This document shows positions 26,001-32,945 of a stretch of 64,000 nt of DNA, one piece after another. The position numbers and the translations under genes were made by a program. The notes beneath the pieces are model-generated. The model was not told the DNA's origin and did not search any database. It saw only the letters and a list, made by a program, of their open reading frames with translations. This stretch comes from Cristatella mucedo (lineage: Eukaryota; Bryozoa; Phylactolaemata; Cristatellidae), in assembly GCA_009760855.2 (NCBI GenBank), contig WPIO01000009.1:7601001-7665000 (forward strand). The letters are read 5' to 3'. Position 1 is the stretch's first letter. Every line of letters begins with the position of its first letter.

Positions 26001-29000
26001 GAAATCTAGGTGTGATGTTCCAAAGTGACCTTCCATTAGACTACCACATCAGCTCCACAGTCAAGTCTGCATACTTTCAGCTGCATAACATTGCTAAAAC
26101 TCGGGCTTGTTTAGACAGGGATACGATATCTAATCGTCCACGTCCATGCATGGTGTTACATCCCGTCTAGACTTCTGTAACTCACTACCTGCTAGTCTAC
26201 TGGCCTTCGAAATCGGGCGCTTACGGCTGGTGCAAAACTCTGTAGCTAGGCTTGTCTGTCGTGAGCGTTGTAAATGCCACATCACACCACTTCTTGCCGA
26301 CCTGCACTGGCTACCAGTCAAGTAAAGCATCGACTTCAAGGTTCTGTCACTCAACTTTTAGGTCCCTTCATTCTTTGGCTCCAGCCTACCTATCAGATCT
26401 ACTCCCCACCAGGCTAAGCATCGTACCACTTGCTTTTCGGTATCTTATCGTTTACCTATACCTCGTTTAAACCTCAAACCCTTTAGAAACCACACCTTTA
26501 GTTTGTATGCTCTCAATGCCTGGAACTCACTTCCGACTTGCATCACTAGCGCAGCTGTCTGGTCAGGGCCATTACATGAAAAGGCTCGGCCTAGTAATAT
26601 AAATATAGTCGTATGCAATTTATTTTTAAGGTAAATCCGGAACATTGTTTTGCATAATGTGGAATGAAAACCGCAGCTGACGATGCCTATTTTGGAAATA
26701 GCACCTGTATCGCAGTTGGTATATGTAGGGAGGCTGGCTGGTCCGAATAAAAGGTCATAGAAGAGAGCACTCATGCACATCTCCTTACTTGACCACATTT
26801 AAAAAGAAACTAAAAACGTCTATTTGTCACAGCATTTGGTGGGTCAATGTGATTCGTCCTTTACGTTCTTATGCATGCTGACACTGTGCATGCTGCCACT
26901 AACCATATTTGCATGCTGACCCAGTGCATGTCACCCCTTACCATTGTATGCTTGTTGTCACTGAGCATGCTACCACTAACCATTCGATCGTGCTTACTTT
27001 GTAGCAAATGGGAAGTGCCTAGAAAGAGATTGAGTTCTCTGAGAGCAGTATATCAAATGTGTTATTACTATTATTAGTATTATTATTATTAATACTACTA
27101 CCTTGGTCCTGCTCGATGTGTTAGCTGTGGCTGATGCTATTTATCACAATGTCCTACTCGAACGATTGAGAACAACGATCGTTCTTCAAACAAGGCACTG
27201 GTGTGCTTGTCCGGTCCCTTTCAGTCCGCGTCGTGTGATGGTCGCGTCTTACCAACAGACCACTCAGCTTTTTTGAGTTCCATAGCAGTCCGTCCTCTGT
27301 CCTGTGCTGTTCTCCATTTAAATAAATAAATACTAGCTGATTGAACAGCCTATTTTTGTATAGCGACAGAAGAGCCTTTACGGCTATCACCACCGCTTGC
27401 AGTGGCGATAAAGGATCGCCCACCACAGGATTTGAAACCACGACCTTAGGGCCTCCATTTATACCAAGACGTAGATAAAATTTATCCATGCCCGTGCGAT
27501 CGACTGGCAATTCTGTGCTGACCATATCCATATGTATTTTTTATTTATACCATCAGAATCTGCTGCAGCGACTGATAAACTGTGTGCTTGCCATGTAGAC
27601 ATTCGATCCTGATGTCTTCCAGTTTCCTTAGACTAAACGATAAAACGAAAAACAGAACTGCTACTCATAGGAAACCCCTCCCCCCAAGTAGACGAGCTCT
27701 AGCTGCCTCCATGATTTCGAATGATTCGTGCTTCCTGGTCAGTGCCTAAGCCCTCTCATGTTCCCAGGTCATGCCAGGGCAGATGCAGACCATTCTGCAG
27801 ATCATGTCAGACATGCCGAGACATGCCTGATTATGGCCTTTGGCTGAGCGTTTTGCTAGAGGGCTGAAGTTGCCTCACTTCTTGCCTGCTCTTCGCTTGC
27901 TCCAGATGCCTCGTGGGAGCATTTAGACGTTGTCTTTTTTGCATCCCGAACAAATATGTCGGCAGATAGGGCGTTCACGTGTGTTTGCCATCGTAGAATG
28001 CCAGGAAGAGGCAAAAGACAGCCCATCCCTCTGCTGACAGCAGCAGCCAGCCCACCGCTGCCACAATGGCCACCCTCAGACGCAGCAATCGGCGCTGCCG
28101 ATCCCGTGCTGCCAAGGAAGTCATAGTTTCGTCCGGCATGACGCTGAAGCAGCTCAAAGTTGAGGTTTGTTGCATACCTCGCATTATGCCTTGCGTCAGT
28201 GCAGCTTACGATATGCTTAGCGAAAATGCTTTTCTAGCTGTGGGAATAGTAGGTGGAAATGCTGGCTGTTTTCCTGCATGCGTGGAGCAGAGTCGTGCGT
28301 GTTTTCCGTGGCTTCTAATGGTGCGAGCTCTATGCCTCTCGTTGTGAGCCTTTTGGTCTAAATTGGCTGTTACTTTTCGGGGCGTCATCACTGAGAAAGA
28401 GATGAGGGGAGCTGCTTGTTTGGGCACTGTGCTACGCAGCAGATGGCGAACCGACGCAGCAGTTGCCGCTGCCGCGTCTTGACACACAATCGTGGCCAAT
28501 GCCTGGTGCGGTTAACATTCGCTGCAGCTGATGAAGCACTTCTCTGTTGCGCCTTTCGACCAGACCTTGCTGCTCGACGGCAGGGTCCTCGAGCCGGACC
28601 ATGCCACCTTGCACGATCTGTGCATCGAACCGTCGTCAGTCCTGCAGCTGCAGGTACAGCCAGTGTGGCACGCCCGCTGTGGTTCTGCGCGTGCTTTGCT
28701 TCGCATGAACGATCGACGAAGCTGCTGCTTGCGTAGCACTCACTGTCGGCTGCTCGAGGCGTGGCTTTGCTCTGAAGCGTACCCGCCCAAGAGTGCCCGC
28801 GCCCGAGTGCGCCTGCCGTAGCTGTCGGCTCTCGCGCCCCGTAGCTTGTAGTTGGCAGCAGCAGCAGCATCGTGGGAGCTTGTTGCTTATCCAGCCTTGT
28901 CGTCCTCGTCCATGTCCTACTAGGTTGACGAGGTGTGCACTGACGATGCAAGCAGCCTAGAGGCCCTCCTGGTTCGGAGCGGCGTGCAAGAGGAAGGGTT

Positions 29001-29031
29001 CAAGGGCACGGGCCTGCTGGCGCAGAAATGA
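69..29031 (+). CDS. USP48: USP48-like ubiquitin C-terminal hydrolase, 20 exons visible, 5' partial
   Basis: Cysteine protease that removes ubiquitin from proteins; vertebrate USP48 is mainly nuclear. Exons: 69-128, 4564-4636, 4891-5097, 6176-6284, 6590-6723, 6825-6907, 7675-7953, 8043-8132, 8612-8715, 8821-9072, 9951-9997, 10632-10751, 16245-16480, 16698-17079, 20662-20760, 23614-23765, 23884-24086, 28051-28164, 28528-28653, 28924-29031. Seen in order: Cys box, QQDAQEF box, two CxxC zinc pairs, His box (YYGHYTAH), WYKFNDE, three DUSP-like segments, a C-terminal ubiquitin-like domain and a tail EEGFKGTGLL that matches human USP48. All junctions from 4564 on agree in phase and give 971 residues without a stop. 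The human protein has about 1035 residues; about 90 N-terminal residues lie outside the window and one short exon (about 35 residues) between 129 and 4563 was not found. Orthology is inferred from whole-length colinearity with human USP48 recalled from memory. Confidence 0.93.
983..1056. repeat. (CT)n microsatellite
   Basis: About 37 uninterrupted CT units in USP48 intron sequence. Confidence 0.97.
1485..1562 (+). mobile_element. SINE1 fragment
   Basis: Reads GTGGTTTAAGGTGCTTGCC and CGACCAAGGTC, then a shortened 3' end ending ACAAATGAAT, like the other SINE1 copies. The B-box part is deleted. Confidence 0.6.
1575..2200 (-). mobile_element. LINE A 3' fragment, degraded
   Basis: On the minus strand it matches the 3' part of the LINE at 32963-34578: tail region CTAATCTCTTTC, then the C-terminal reverse-transcriptase frame with several stops and indels. 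It contains a small ATT-rich interruption near 1955-1975. Confidence 0.7.
2201..4563. other. USP48 intron sequence, nothing recognised
   Basis: Short ORFs only. One further USP48 exon (about 35 codons, phase 0 in, phase 1 out) should lie somewhere in 129-4563, but no stretch matching VWF...LRQALY was convincing. Confidence 0.5.
4564..4636 (+). CDS. USP48: USP48 exon, helical part of catalytic domain
   Basis: Encodes TICGLLQYIFASLELS, colinear with TICEHLQYLFALLQNS in human USP48. Acceptor TTTTAG, donor GTACGT. It starts with two bases of a split codon, so an unfound exon ending in phase 1 must precede it. Confidence 0.85.
4891..5097 (+). CDS. USP48: USP48 exon with QQDAQEF box
   Basis: Encodes VVDPSPLVRKL then QQDAQEFGKLFM, the conserved box 2 of USP proteases. 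The acceptor is a pyrimidine-rich stretch ending CTAG; its first base completes a codon split after 4636. Donor GTACGA. An alternative acceptor at 4860 keeps the frame open but breaks phase with the upstream exon. Confidence 0.9.
5243..5320. repeat. two-copy tandem repeat, 38-bp unit
   Basis: The unit TTGATTAAGGGTGTAAGTC... occurs at 5243-5280 and 5281-5320 with a one-base length difference. Each unit contains the small inverted pair GTAAGT/ACTTAC. Confidence 0.9.
5860..5992 (+). mobile_element. SINE2 copy
   Basis: Contains CCAGGTCGTGGCTTTGATTCC (degenerate B box), then GGCGATCCTTTATTGCC and GCAAGCGGTGACGATAGCC. This order is shared with the copies at 21235, 24270 and 54495. Confidence 0.7.
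6176..6284 (+). CDS. USP48: USP48 exon, first zinc CxxC
   Basis: Encodes CHSCNTQS and ends ALADYLK. The CxxC pair corresponds to the first half of the zinc-binding finger of USP fingers domains. Phase 2 in, phase 0 out, donor GTTAGC. Confidence 0.9.
6590..6723 (+). CDS. USP48: USP48 exon, second zinc CxxC
   Basis: Encodes MYHCAVCNTKRKASRR, then the beta strand LHLQLLRYVYDR, matching LNLQLMRFVFDR of human USP48. CAVC is the second half of the zinc site. Donor GTAATT, phase 2 out. Confidence 0.92.
6825..6907 (+). CDS. USP48: USP48 exon, palm segment
   Basis: Encodes KAGQKKKICSPIQFPEVL, colinear with the GHKKKLNTYIGFSEIL segment of human USP48. Acceptor CTTGCAG, donor GTGAGT, ends in phase 1. 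Confidence 0.88.
6965..7112 (+). mobile_element. SINE2 copy
   Basis: TTCACGACCCAGGTCGTGAG, a degenerate B box, then CTTATTGCCCACTGCAGG and TTAAATCAGCCCACATTTAC. The left end lies just after USP48 exon 6825-6907. Confidence 0.7.
7140..7560 (+). repeat. long polypyrimidine tract
   Basis: About 400 bases almost wholly C and T on the coding strand. It is not a simple repeat but a mixture of CTCTC, CCTTT and TTCCC units. It ends about 115 bases before the exon holding the catalytic His. Confidence 0.9.
7675..7953 (+). CDS. USP48: USP48 exon with catalytic His and Asn
   Basis: Encodes VYDLSAVLVHSGSGAYYGHY; the general-base His is codon 7740-7742. WYKFNDE follows, with the triad Asn at 7884-7886. 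Between them is a Ser/Gly/Asp-rich insertion of roughly 30 residues that human USP48 lacks. The exon follows a roughly 400-bp polypyrimidine tract. Confidence 0.93.
8043..8132 (+). CDS. USP48: USP48 exon, end of catalytic domain
   Basis: Encodes SSKNAYMLVYKRR, the last conserved box of the USP fold (NAYMLVY in human USP48). Acceptor CTTGCAG, donor GTAGGG, phase 1 at both junctions. Confidence 0.92.
8612..8715 (+). CDS. USP48: USP48 exon, linker helix
   Basis: Encodes a charged helical linker (HHIRSIVEKENNEF) between the catalytic and DUSP regions, colinear with human ELVDRDNSKFEEW. Acceptor TTTCAG, donor GTAGGT. Confidence 0.85.
8821..9072 (+). CDS. USP48: USP48 exon, first DUSP domain
   Basis: 84 codons, phase 0 at both ends. 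It contains SSLWLSEWLKNPD and FLCHHGKINVNEL, typical of DUSP domains (W-x3-W plus C-x-HG). Donor GTAAGT. Confidence 0.92.
9258..9725 (+). mobile_element. LINE B 3' end fragment
   Basis: The plus strand resembles the C-terminal frame of the LINE B copy at 35150-36680 (LHQFEPPRALRS-like, then GDRRSCSAGFRLWNSLP-like, with breaks), followed by the 3' UTR CTCCTTCGTAACACCC and an ACATT-type end. Confidence 0.75.
9951..9997 (+). CDS. USP48: USP48 micro-exon, DUSP continuation
   Basis: A 47-nt exon encoding ASAIYEKYGVNPRLD, matching AADIFYSRYGGGPRL in human USP48. Acceptor TTTCCAG, donor GTAAGT; the split codon continues at 10632. Confidence 0.85.
10632..10751 (+). CDS. USP48: USP48 exon, DUSP CxxC segment
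   Basis: Encodes SMTCTECVKQISSYKR, equivalent to ALCKECVVERCRILR in human USP48. Acceptor CTTGCAG, donor GTAAGG. It is followed by the largest internal repeat-filled intron on this side (about 5.5 kb). Confidence 0.9.
11150..11619. repeat. foldback structure, arms about 140 bp
   Basis: Left arm 11150-11296 and right arm 11478-11619 are inverted copies. For example, left GCTCCACTTTTGCCTGAT faces right ATCAGGCAAAAGTGGAGC, and left CTTCCATATTAAAG faces right CTTTAATATGGAAG. The central spacer is about 180 bp. It could be a foldback transposon or a local inverted duplication. It directly abuts a LINE A copy. Confidence 0.9.
11620..12225 (+). mobile_element. LINE A 3' fragment
   Basis: Matches the end of the reverse-transcriptase frame (AARLVCREQQSCHITPLL-like), the 3' UTR and the tail GTAAAGTGCCCAGAAA with a short ATTATT end. 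Stops and indels break the frame. Confidence 0.85.
12226..12997. other. intron sequence, nothing recognised
   Basis: AT-rich USP48 intron sequence without homology or repeat I can name. Confidence 0.5.
13005..13410 (-). mobile_element. LINE A 3' fragment
   Basis: Starts with AATAATAATAATACACTTG (reverse of the ATT tail), then the reverse hairpin and 3' UTR, ending in the C-terminal frame near GGTTTGTACGAGG. Confidence 0.85.
13411..14434. other. intron with one short inverted repeat
   Basis: No gene. An imperfect inverted repeat lies at 13982-14095: ATTCTGGTACCCGTATGGC on the left faces GCCATACGGGGATAACATC followed by AGAAT on the right. Possibly a MITE remnant. Confidence 0.45.
14435..14530 (+). 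mobile_element. LINE A tail only
   Basis: TTTGCAGCAAATGTAAAGCG, then the complete 3' hairpin and an ATT-rich end. A very short, 5'-truncated insertion. Confidence 0.85.
14531..15399. other. intron sequence, nothing recognised
   Basis: No homology; a B-box-like TCGTGGGTTCAAGTC near 15060 may be a SINE remnant. Confidence 0.4.
15400..16012 (-). mobile_element. LINE B 3' fragment interrupted by SINE1
   Basis: The minus strand begins with the ACATT-type end (GCATGTAATGTAATG on the plus strand), then the 3' UTR and C-terminal frame up to the AELLHQF-like region. It is split by a SINE1 at about 15533-15678. The right end lies about 230 bases before a USP48 exon. Confidence 0.8.
15533..15678 (+). 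mobile_element. SINE1, best copy, tRNA-derived
   Basis: A box TGGTTTAGCGG at 15538-15548 and B box GGGCTCGAGCC at 15588-15598, correctly spaced for an internal pol III promoter. The 3' part GAAGCGCCTGAATAGAGATT and GGGTGCTATACAAATG resembles the LINE A tail. It interrupts a LINE B copy, so it inserted later. Confidence 0.85.
16245..16480 (+). CDS. USP48: USP48 exon, second DUSP
   Basis: Begins SDGYLVGKDSVRHLKSL (human SDGFWVGKSSLRSW) and ends FNDDLLCCHG. The middle is a low-complexity Gly/Asp/Ser spacer, as in human. Phase agrees across the 5.5-kb intron. Confidence 0.92.
16698..17079 (+). CDS. USP48: USP48 exon ending at a GC donor
   Basis: Encodes HFPAAPEFPAESQPCTQC and EVFLVSRTFVESLKNF, colinear with the second and third DUSP units of human USP48. 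Reading phase requires the exon to end at AAG before GCAAGT, a non-canonical GC donor. The nearby GT at 17084 would shift the next exon out of frame. Confidence 0.9.
17080..18399. other. intron sequence, nothing recognised
   Basis: No gene. An 11-bp perfect inverted pair GTGATGGACGT/ACGTCCATCAC lies near 17480 and 17570; too short to call an element. Confidence 0.4.
18400..19185 (+). mobile_element. mosaic LINE fragment, A body and B tail
   Basis: 18400-18680 and 18965-19058 match LINE A C-terminal frame and 3' UTR. 19060-19185 then matches the LINE B 3' end (ATTCGCACCGAG, GTAACATCACACAGCCT). About 280 bases at 18685-18960 match neither. Confidence 0.55.
19186..20661. other. intron sequence, nothing recognised
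   Basis: Includes a 225-codon open frame at 19908-20585 that has no recognisable homology and overlaps nothing conserved. Treated as chance. Confidence 0.4.
20662..20760 (+). CDS. USP48: USP48 exon, third DUSP start
   Basis: Encodes NELLLCTHGNLSADPS (human SALLCPHGGLMF). Acceptor TTTCCAG, donor GTAAGT. Only the frame that pairs with the GC donor at 17080 gives this homology. Confidence 0.9.
21168..21380. mobile_element. SINE1 (minus) fused to SINE2 (plus)
   Basis: 21168-21245 is a reversed SINE1 3' half (CTAAGAGAACTCGAATCTC, GCTCGAGC). From about 21248 the sequence is SINE2: TTGGGTTCGAATCG, GGCGATCCTTTATTGCC, GCAAGCGGCGGTGATAGCC, ending AAATCAGCTAGTATTTT. Confidence 0.75.
21640..21815 (+). 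mobile_element. SINE2 copy, diverged
   Basis: Shares the order TATGACCCAGGCTGTAGGC, GGCAATCCTGTGTTGCC, GCAAGTGGGATCATTGCCG and a GAGGCTGTTGAAT end with other copies. Confidence 0.6.
21816..22980. other. intron sequence, nothing recognised
   Basis: No gene, repeat or RNA that I can name. Confidence 0.45.
23001..23049. repeat. (CA)n microsatellite
   Basis: About 24 CA units. Confidence 0.97.
23285..23330. repeat. (TG)n microsatellite, interrupted
   Basis: TG/CG units followed by GCATGCATGCAT-type alternating sequence up to about 23385. Confidence 0.9.
23408..23515 (-). mobile_element. SINE1 copy, 3' truncated
   Basis: On the plus strand GGACTTGAGCCCACCCAAGA (reverse B box) and GTGCACCTTAACC (reverse A-box region) in the order of the copies at 42148 and 55762. 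Confidence 0.65.
23614..23765 (+). CDS. USP48: USP48 exon, third DUSP core
   Basis: Encodes VTLWPHEWLALWKYFG, matching ALIWPSEWQMIQKLF of human USP48. Donor GTACGG, phase 1. Confidence 0.9.
23884..24086 (+). CDS. USP48: USP48 exon, DUSP end and acidic linker
   Basis: Begins EICSRCLSAHLAI (CxxC), then a beta strand, then a Ser/Asp-rich linker ending ASSSDE. The acidic linker precedes the ubiquitin-like domain, as in human USP48. Donor GTATGA, phase 0. Confidence 0.88.
24240..24415 (+). mobile_element. SINE2, good copy
   Basis: B box GATTCGAATCC at 24302-24312, then GGCGCTCCTTTATTGTTGC, GCAAGCAGTGGGTATAGCC and the end AAATCAGCTAGTATTTTT. The A box is not obvious. Confidence 0.75.
24416..25014. 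other. intron sequence, nothing recognised
   Basis: No gene or repeat recognised. Confidence 0.45.
25015..25080 (+). mobile_element. LINE A tail only
   Basis: AATAAATGTAAAGTGTCTTG, then a weakened hairpin and (ATT)n at 25061-25078. Confidence 0.7.
25153..25966. mobile_element. 814-bp DNA transposon with TIRs and TA duplication
   Basis: The left end TGAGCCCGCTGGCGG continues TTACCAGGGTTACC; the reversed right end is TGAGCCCGATGACGG then TAACCCGGGTTACC, about 28 of 32 positions matching. The flanks are TA on both sides (25151-25152, 25967-25968), and the uninterrupted LINE reads ACATATCTCC here, so TA was duplicated. The interior has no recognisable transposase; short frames at 25371-25709 have no known homology. 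Probably non-autonomous. Confidence 0.8.
26550..26780. other. unassigned insert inside LINE A
   Basis: About 230 bases break the LINE frame between ACTTGCATCAC and GCACATCTCC. No clear terminal repeats; TGCATCAC and CATGCACATC at the edges could be a diverged target duplication. Confidence 0.5.
27330..27450 (-). mobile_element. SINE2 copy
   Basis: Reverse of the SINE2 pattern: AATACTAGCTGATT, GGCTATCACCACCGCTTGC, GATAAAGGATCGCCCACC, then a degenerate reverse B box GGATTTGAAACC. Confidence 0.75.
27451..28050. other. intron sequence, nothing recognised
   Basis: No gene or repeat recognised before the exon at 28051. Confidence 0.5.
28051..28164 (+). CDS. USP48: USP48 exon, basic stretch and UBL start
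   Basis: Encodes RRSNRRCRSRAAKEVIV and MTLKQLKVE (human RRSMRHRKVRGEKALLV and TLKELKIQ). The start at 28051 is chosen because it is the only AG in the CAG cluster that keeps phase 0. A further small exon in the preceding 4-kb intron cannot be excluded. Confidence 0.8.
28528..28653 (+). CDS. USP48: USP48 exon, ubiquitin-like domain
   Basis: Encodes [20 protein letters not shown] (human [20 protein letters not shown]). Exactly 42 codons, phase 0. Acceptor GCTGCAG, donor GTACAG. Confidence 0.93.
28924..29031 (+). CDS. USP48: USP48 terminal coding exon
   Basis: Ends GVQEEGFKGTGLLAQK then TGA at 29029-29031. The EEGFKGTGLL tail is nearly identical to the C-terminus of human USP48, which strongly supports orthology. 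Confidence 0.93.
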   Translation, partial: VDEVCTDDASSLEALLVRSGVQEEGFKGTGLLAQK

Positions 29032-30299
29032 TGAAGCCAACGGCACCCAGAGCTGAAGAAAGCGGTGCTGCATCGGTCCCAGCACACCAGCAGCTGCTGC
29101 TCGGGCCGATCGGCATTACTTGTGTTTGCTTGCTTGTCGTGCGAGCCATCTGAGCCGCTGCTATGGACTGCAGCGGCAACGGCCTCGTCTGAGGACTGGT
29201 TGGGCTGGCCGCGTTGGAGAGCTGCCACTATTTTGCCGTATTTATTGCCTTCCCTGTGAGCTAGTCAGCTGCGTACTTGACGGCTGCATCGACGAAGTCC
29301 AGCAGGCAGTAAGTACCGAGTCAATTTTTCTACTAGAAAAACTTCTGGCAGTAGTCCCAGCTATGAAGCGAGGCGATTCAATCTTCGTCTAGTCTTTTCG
29401 TAGTTGTGTATAAACAATAGTCTAGTGTAGCTTGCCTGATCGTCCCAGGTTTGCCTCTTTGACAGTGTGGTATCATGCTGAATGTGGTAGTTAAGTTGGC
29501 GGTAAAATGCACCCTTTAAGGCGTCCGTGTTGTGTTTAGTGTTACTACATTCCAATGGATGGCCGATTCTGTCATTTCTCGGCTGAGCCCAGCTTTGACT
29601 GCAGCCAGGATTTGTGGATGTGATGGATTGGCCAGTTGTGCAAATAAACGATCTTGGTCAGCTGCACTGGACACCGATGCACTGCTCTCTGGTATATTCT
29701 GATACTTTCTAACCGCATTTGCCTCGCTTGATGCTTTTTCCAAGTGTGCTCAGCCATGTACCTGTATTAAACAACCCTGGGGGACAGGCCAAAACCGTGA
29801 CCTTGCCTGGAGTGGCCGAGCAGCCTGGCATGCCCCACTCTCTTGTCGGCAGTGTGTGGCCAATTACGTGCCAACCCAAATCCTCCAATGTCCACGAATT
29901 ACCTCCCCCCTCTCGCCCTCGGTAGTTCTGCTCCTCCTTTGCCTTCCTTGGCAGATTCTTATAATGCTTTCCTGTGGACAGGAAGCTTGTTGGTTGCCAT
30001 TTTGCATTTGCTCGTCATGACTTACTACCACACCAGTAGGTATTTTTGGATAATGATAATGATAAGTCACTTACCTGGTGCTCTCTTTCTCTATATCTCC
30101 TTCTCACCCGGTTCTCTCTTTCTCCCTCCCTCTCTCTCTCTCTCTTTCTGGTGCATACTACTAGAGGAACACTAAACAAGCATTAATGACAAGCGAGGTA
30201 CTTTGCTTAAGAAGAGCTCGCAGGAAAGCACGCTAGAAGACACTTGAGGTCACAGGTAGGACCCGTGGTTAGTAACATGTACTAAATCATACACAGTTA
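29032..30299. other. presumed USP48 3' UTR and flank
   Basis: Downstream of the USP48 stop. Contains one AATAAA at 29643 and a short CT-rich stretch at 30095-30150. No other gene seen. Confidence 0.5.
29643..29648 (+). other. possible polyadenylation signal of USP48
   Basis: First AATAAA noticed downstream of the USP48 stop, about 610 bases into the presumed 3' UTR. No transcript evidence is available from sequence alone. Confidence 0.3.
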
Positions 30300-30800
30300 A
30301 GTAGGAAAAGCACAGAAGAACAAAATAGTCAAGCTCACATGGGTGCAGGGATAGCTGAGCAGAGTTGGGCTTTTTAGCTGAGACTTTAATGATACAAAGT
30401 CAATACAAGTAACGACAGAAGCCGCGAGCGAATTACAGACTTTTGATGCATACAAGCTGAAGGCCCTATCACCACCGGATTTCAAATTAGCCTGCCGAGG
30501 AGTGAATGGTGTGAAAAGAGCACATTGAAGGAACGGGCAGGTCGGATAGGTGGGCTGGGGCAAACCAGAAAGCGACCGGTTGGCCAAAGATAGAATCTTG
30601 TTAGTCCATTCTTTGATTGATAAGGAGCCAATGAAGCTCAAAAGTAGAAGTTATGTGCCGGCAGACCAGCCGAGCAGCTGAGTTGTGCACTAGTTGATAA
30701 AATGCTTTAGACGACCAGGCGATTAAGGCCACAGGCCGACAGTCCTTAATAAAGGGAAGGAATCGTACTGGTGTAGATGCGATGTCGTATATCTCAGAAC
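30300..30800 (-). mobile_element. LINE C-terminal fragment, diverged family
   Basis: The minus strand encodes LVHNSAARLVC, LHWLLINQRMD and GGDRAFSLYASKVCNSL with interruptions. These are the conserved C-terminal motifs of L2-like reverse transcriptase ORFs, but the sequence is unlike families A and B at DNA level. Confidence 0.65.
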
Positions 30801-32495
30801 TAGTTTGACTGTAGTATAGCAATGTTCCTCAGCTGGAAGGAGGCTCTCTTGACGGTGGTGGCAATGTTTTTATCCAATGACGAGTCGTTGGGAACAAGCA
30901 CATTACTGGAGTGAATCTAGCTGAGCTTGTCTTGAGGTTGATGTCTTCCGACCTGAAGCCGAACTAGTGCCCGACATTTTTAACTGCTGCTATATTGGCC
31001 TGACATCGTCCAGAGGAAGGGTATGGATAGTGAAGAAAAAAAGGGGGTTGGTCTAAGACCGAAGCCGGAGATACCCCTTCTTACTTAAAGGGCTCCCCGG
31101 ATGAGCGACCATCATTACATCTACGTTCTCACAAGTCTCATTTAGATTGGACCAAACCCTGCTAAGCTTTCCTGCAAAACAATCGCCCTGTGCCTGCACA
31201 CCCTCTATATTCATAGGCACGTGTTTTCCTCTAACAGTCAATCGCTATTTGCCTTCTCAAACTAGCCGTCTATGGACCAGTGATTTTCTGTCTAACACTC
31301 CTAGCGGTCCTGTCTCACAATTAAGCCAAGATGGCGATAGACATTTTCAGTGTACTGCAGCACTCACCAGGTTCATGGTGAAATTACTCATCTGTACGTA
31401 CGTTTCTACGTCGAATTCGGCATGTGTGAATTGGCCGCTAGGGAATAGGTCGAATGATTCGGTGGCCGCAGCAGAGACTACGCCGAACATGATGATTAGA
31501 GCTAACCGGAAACAGCGCATCATCTCGTTCTTTAAATGTGTAGACATTTTTTCCTCAAGCTGCTTGGCCCTCTGGTATTTCTAGCTGGGGCAGCAGTCAC
31601 GTGCTCGCCGGGCCCCCGTCGGGATAGGTGGAGGGGATGGGGTGGGTGGACTTCGAAGCTAACTGGCTGTGGCTTGGATGCCCCCCACCCCCGTCACGAT
31701 GACCTCCCTCCATTCGTTTGTGGTTTGACCAGTGGGCCAATTCTATCTTAAGAGGGTTAGCTGTAAGCGAACTTGACCAAAGTAGAAAAGTTGGAAGTGC
31801 AACACGTTCTTCAACCCCTCAAGTAGGAAGAGAGAGAGAGAGCACTTTGACTTTACAGAGTGCTGAACTGTGACTGTCGATGCTTCGCTCACGCGTTAAC
31901 CTTGAACGTCACACGTACCGATTACACAATCTGTTACACCCTTTGACGACGCCAGCAGGACAAGGCTGACAAGACGAGGGGCTGTCCTGGATCTGATTAC
32001 TGCAGTATGAACCAGCAAGACACAGCCAGCACACACGTATTTGTGGCATTATCAGTGGCATCATAGCTCCTGATTCGTTACTTTCGTATTTCATGAATTG
32101 CTATAGAATTTCTTAGTCACTACGGACGTAGCCATCCGAGCAGTACGCTACAAAAAAGACCAGCCTTCGTACTAAGGTGACTAAAGAGCTGCATGCACAG
32201 GGCAATCGGTGTTATTTTTAAGACGGAGAGACAGCGAACCTAGGCACCACCTGAGATCAAAGGCACGCCCAGCTTGCTTCGTCCTTGTGCTAAAAGTAGC
32301 TGTGCGGACATTAGGACTCCGCAGAGGATCGAGCACAGTTACTCACAGACGCCCTGAAGGGATCACTCGGCAACTCGTTTCGAAAGGCGCGGCAAATTGG
32401 GCCGACGAACGCGACTAATCGCTCCCTTGGCTAGCCGCCCAGCAAAGATACCAATTAAACGACAAAACTTGGCCAGAATAAAATCATCGGCTTCA
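30801..32495. other. intergenic, nothing recognised
   Basis: No gene homology. Short open frames only. Confidence 0.5.
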
Positions 32496-32499
32496 TCAT

Positions 32500-32945
32500 A
32501 ACCACACTGGAACCTACGCAGATGCATTACACGTTTCTGCACAATAGAACAGTTTCTGGGGAACTTGAAATCCCGATTGGGACTTGCTAGCAAGATCTGA
32601 TGAACTTAAGTAATCGTTTAACTGCTGGGTCACCACTCGTTTTTTAAGTATCATGGGTAAGAATGGCAGATGGGACATTGGACGGCAATTTCTTAGGTCT
32701 CGCGATTTAATGGGCCTCTTAGTGAAAGGGAGCATACGACCTAAATGCACAGTCTCCAAATGATTTGAGGTTTGTACAAGGGATAGCTAAATATTTAGAT
32801 TCCGAAAAGCTGGTGTTACGATGCTTAGCCTAGTGTGCGAGCATGAACTATGGTTACTGGTGGCATGCACAGTGTTAGCCCATATAAGCACACAAACGAA
32901 AAATCTCAGGTAACCACCAAATGCTATGAGAAAGAGGTGTGTTTT
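32500..32945 (-). mobile_element. chimeric LINE fragments (A tail, A body, B body)
   Basis: Reading the minus strand from 32945: LINE A 3' UTR, then a jump back into the A C-terminal frame near 32835, then near 32725 a jump into a B-like reverse-transcriptase start (LRNCRPMSHLPFLPMILKK, LASKSQSGFQ). Confidence 0.65.

Larger units (their letters stand above)
25085..27085 (+). mobile_element. LINE A copy interrupted by two insertions
   Basis: 25100-25150 and 25967-26545 match the late reverse-transcriptase frame (GATTCAGAAATTGGAAAGG; LQLVQNSVARLVCRER-like). 26785-27085 carries the 3' UTR, hairpin (GGAAGTGCCTAGAAAG) and ATT tail. A TIR element occupies 25153-25966 and an unassigned insert about 26550-26780. 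Confidence 0.8.

Noticed and set aside
28388-28951. 187-codon minus-strand open frame
   Set aside because: Antisense to the last USP48 exons; no homology, Arg/Ala-rich composition from GC bias.
32500-32945. twin-priming inversion of the intact LINE A copy that follows
   Set aside because: The reversed piece is 3' UTR and C-terminal sequence already present in the forward copy, so it cannot be its missing 5' part.
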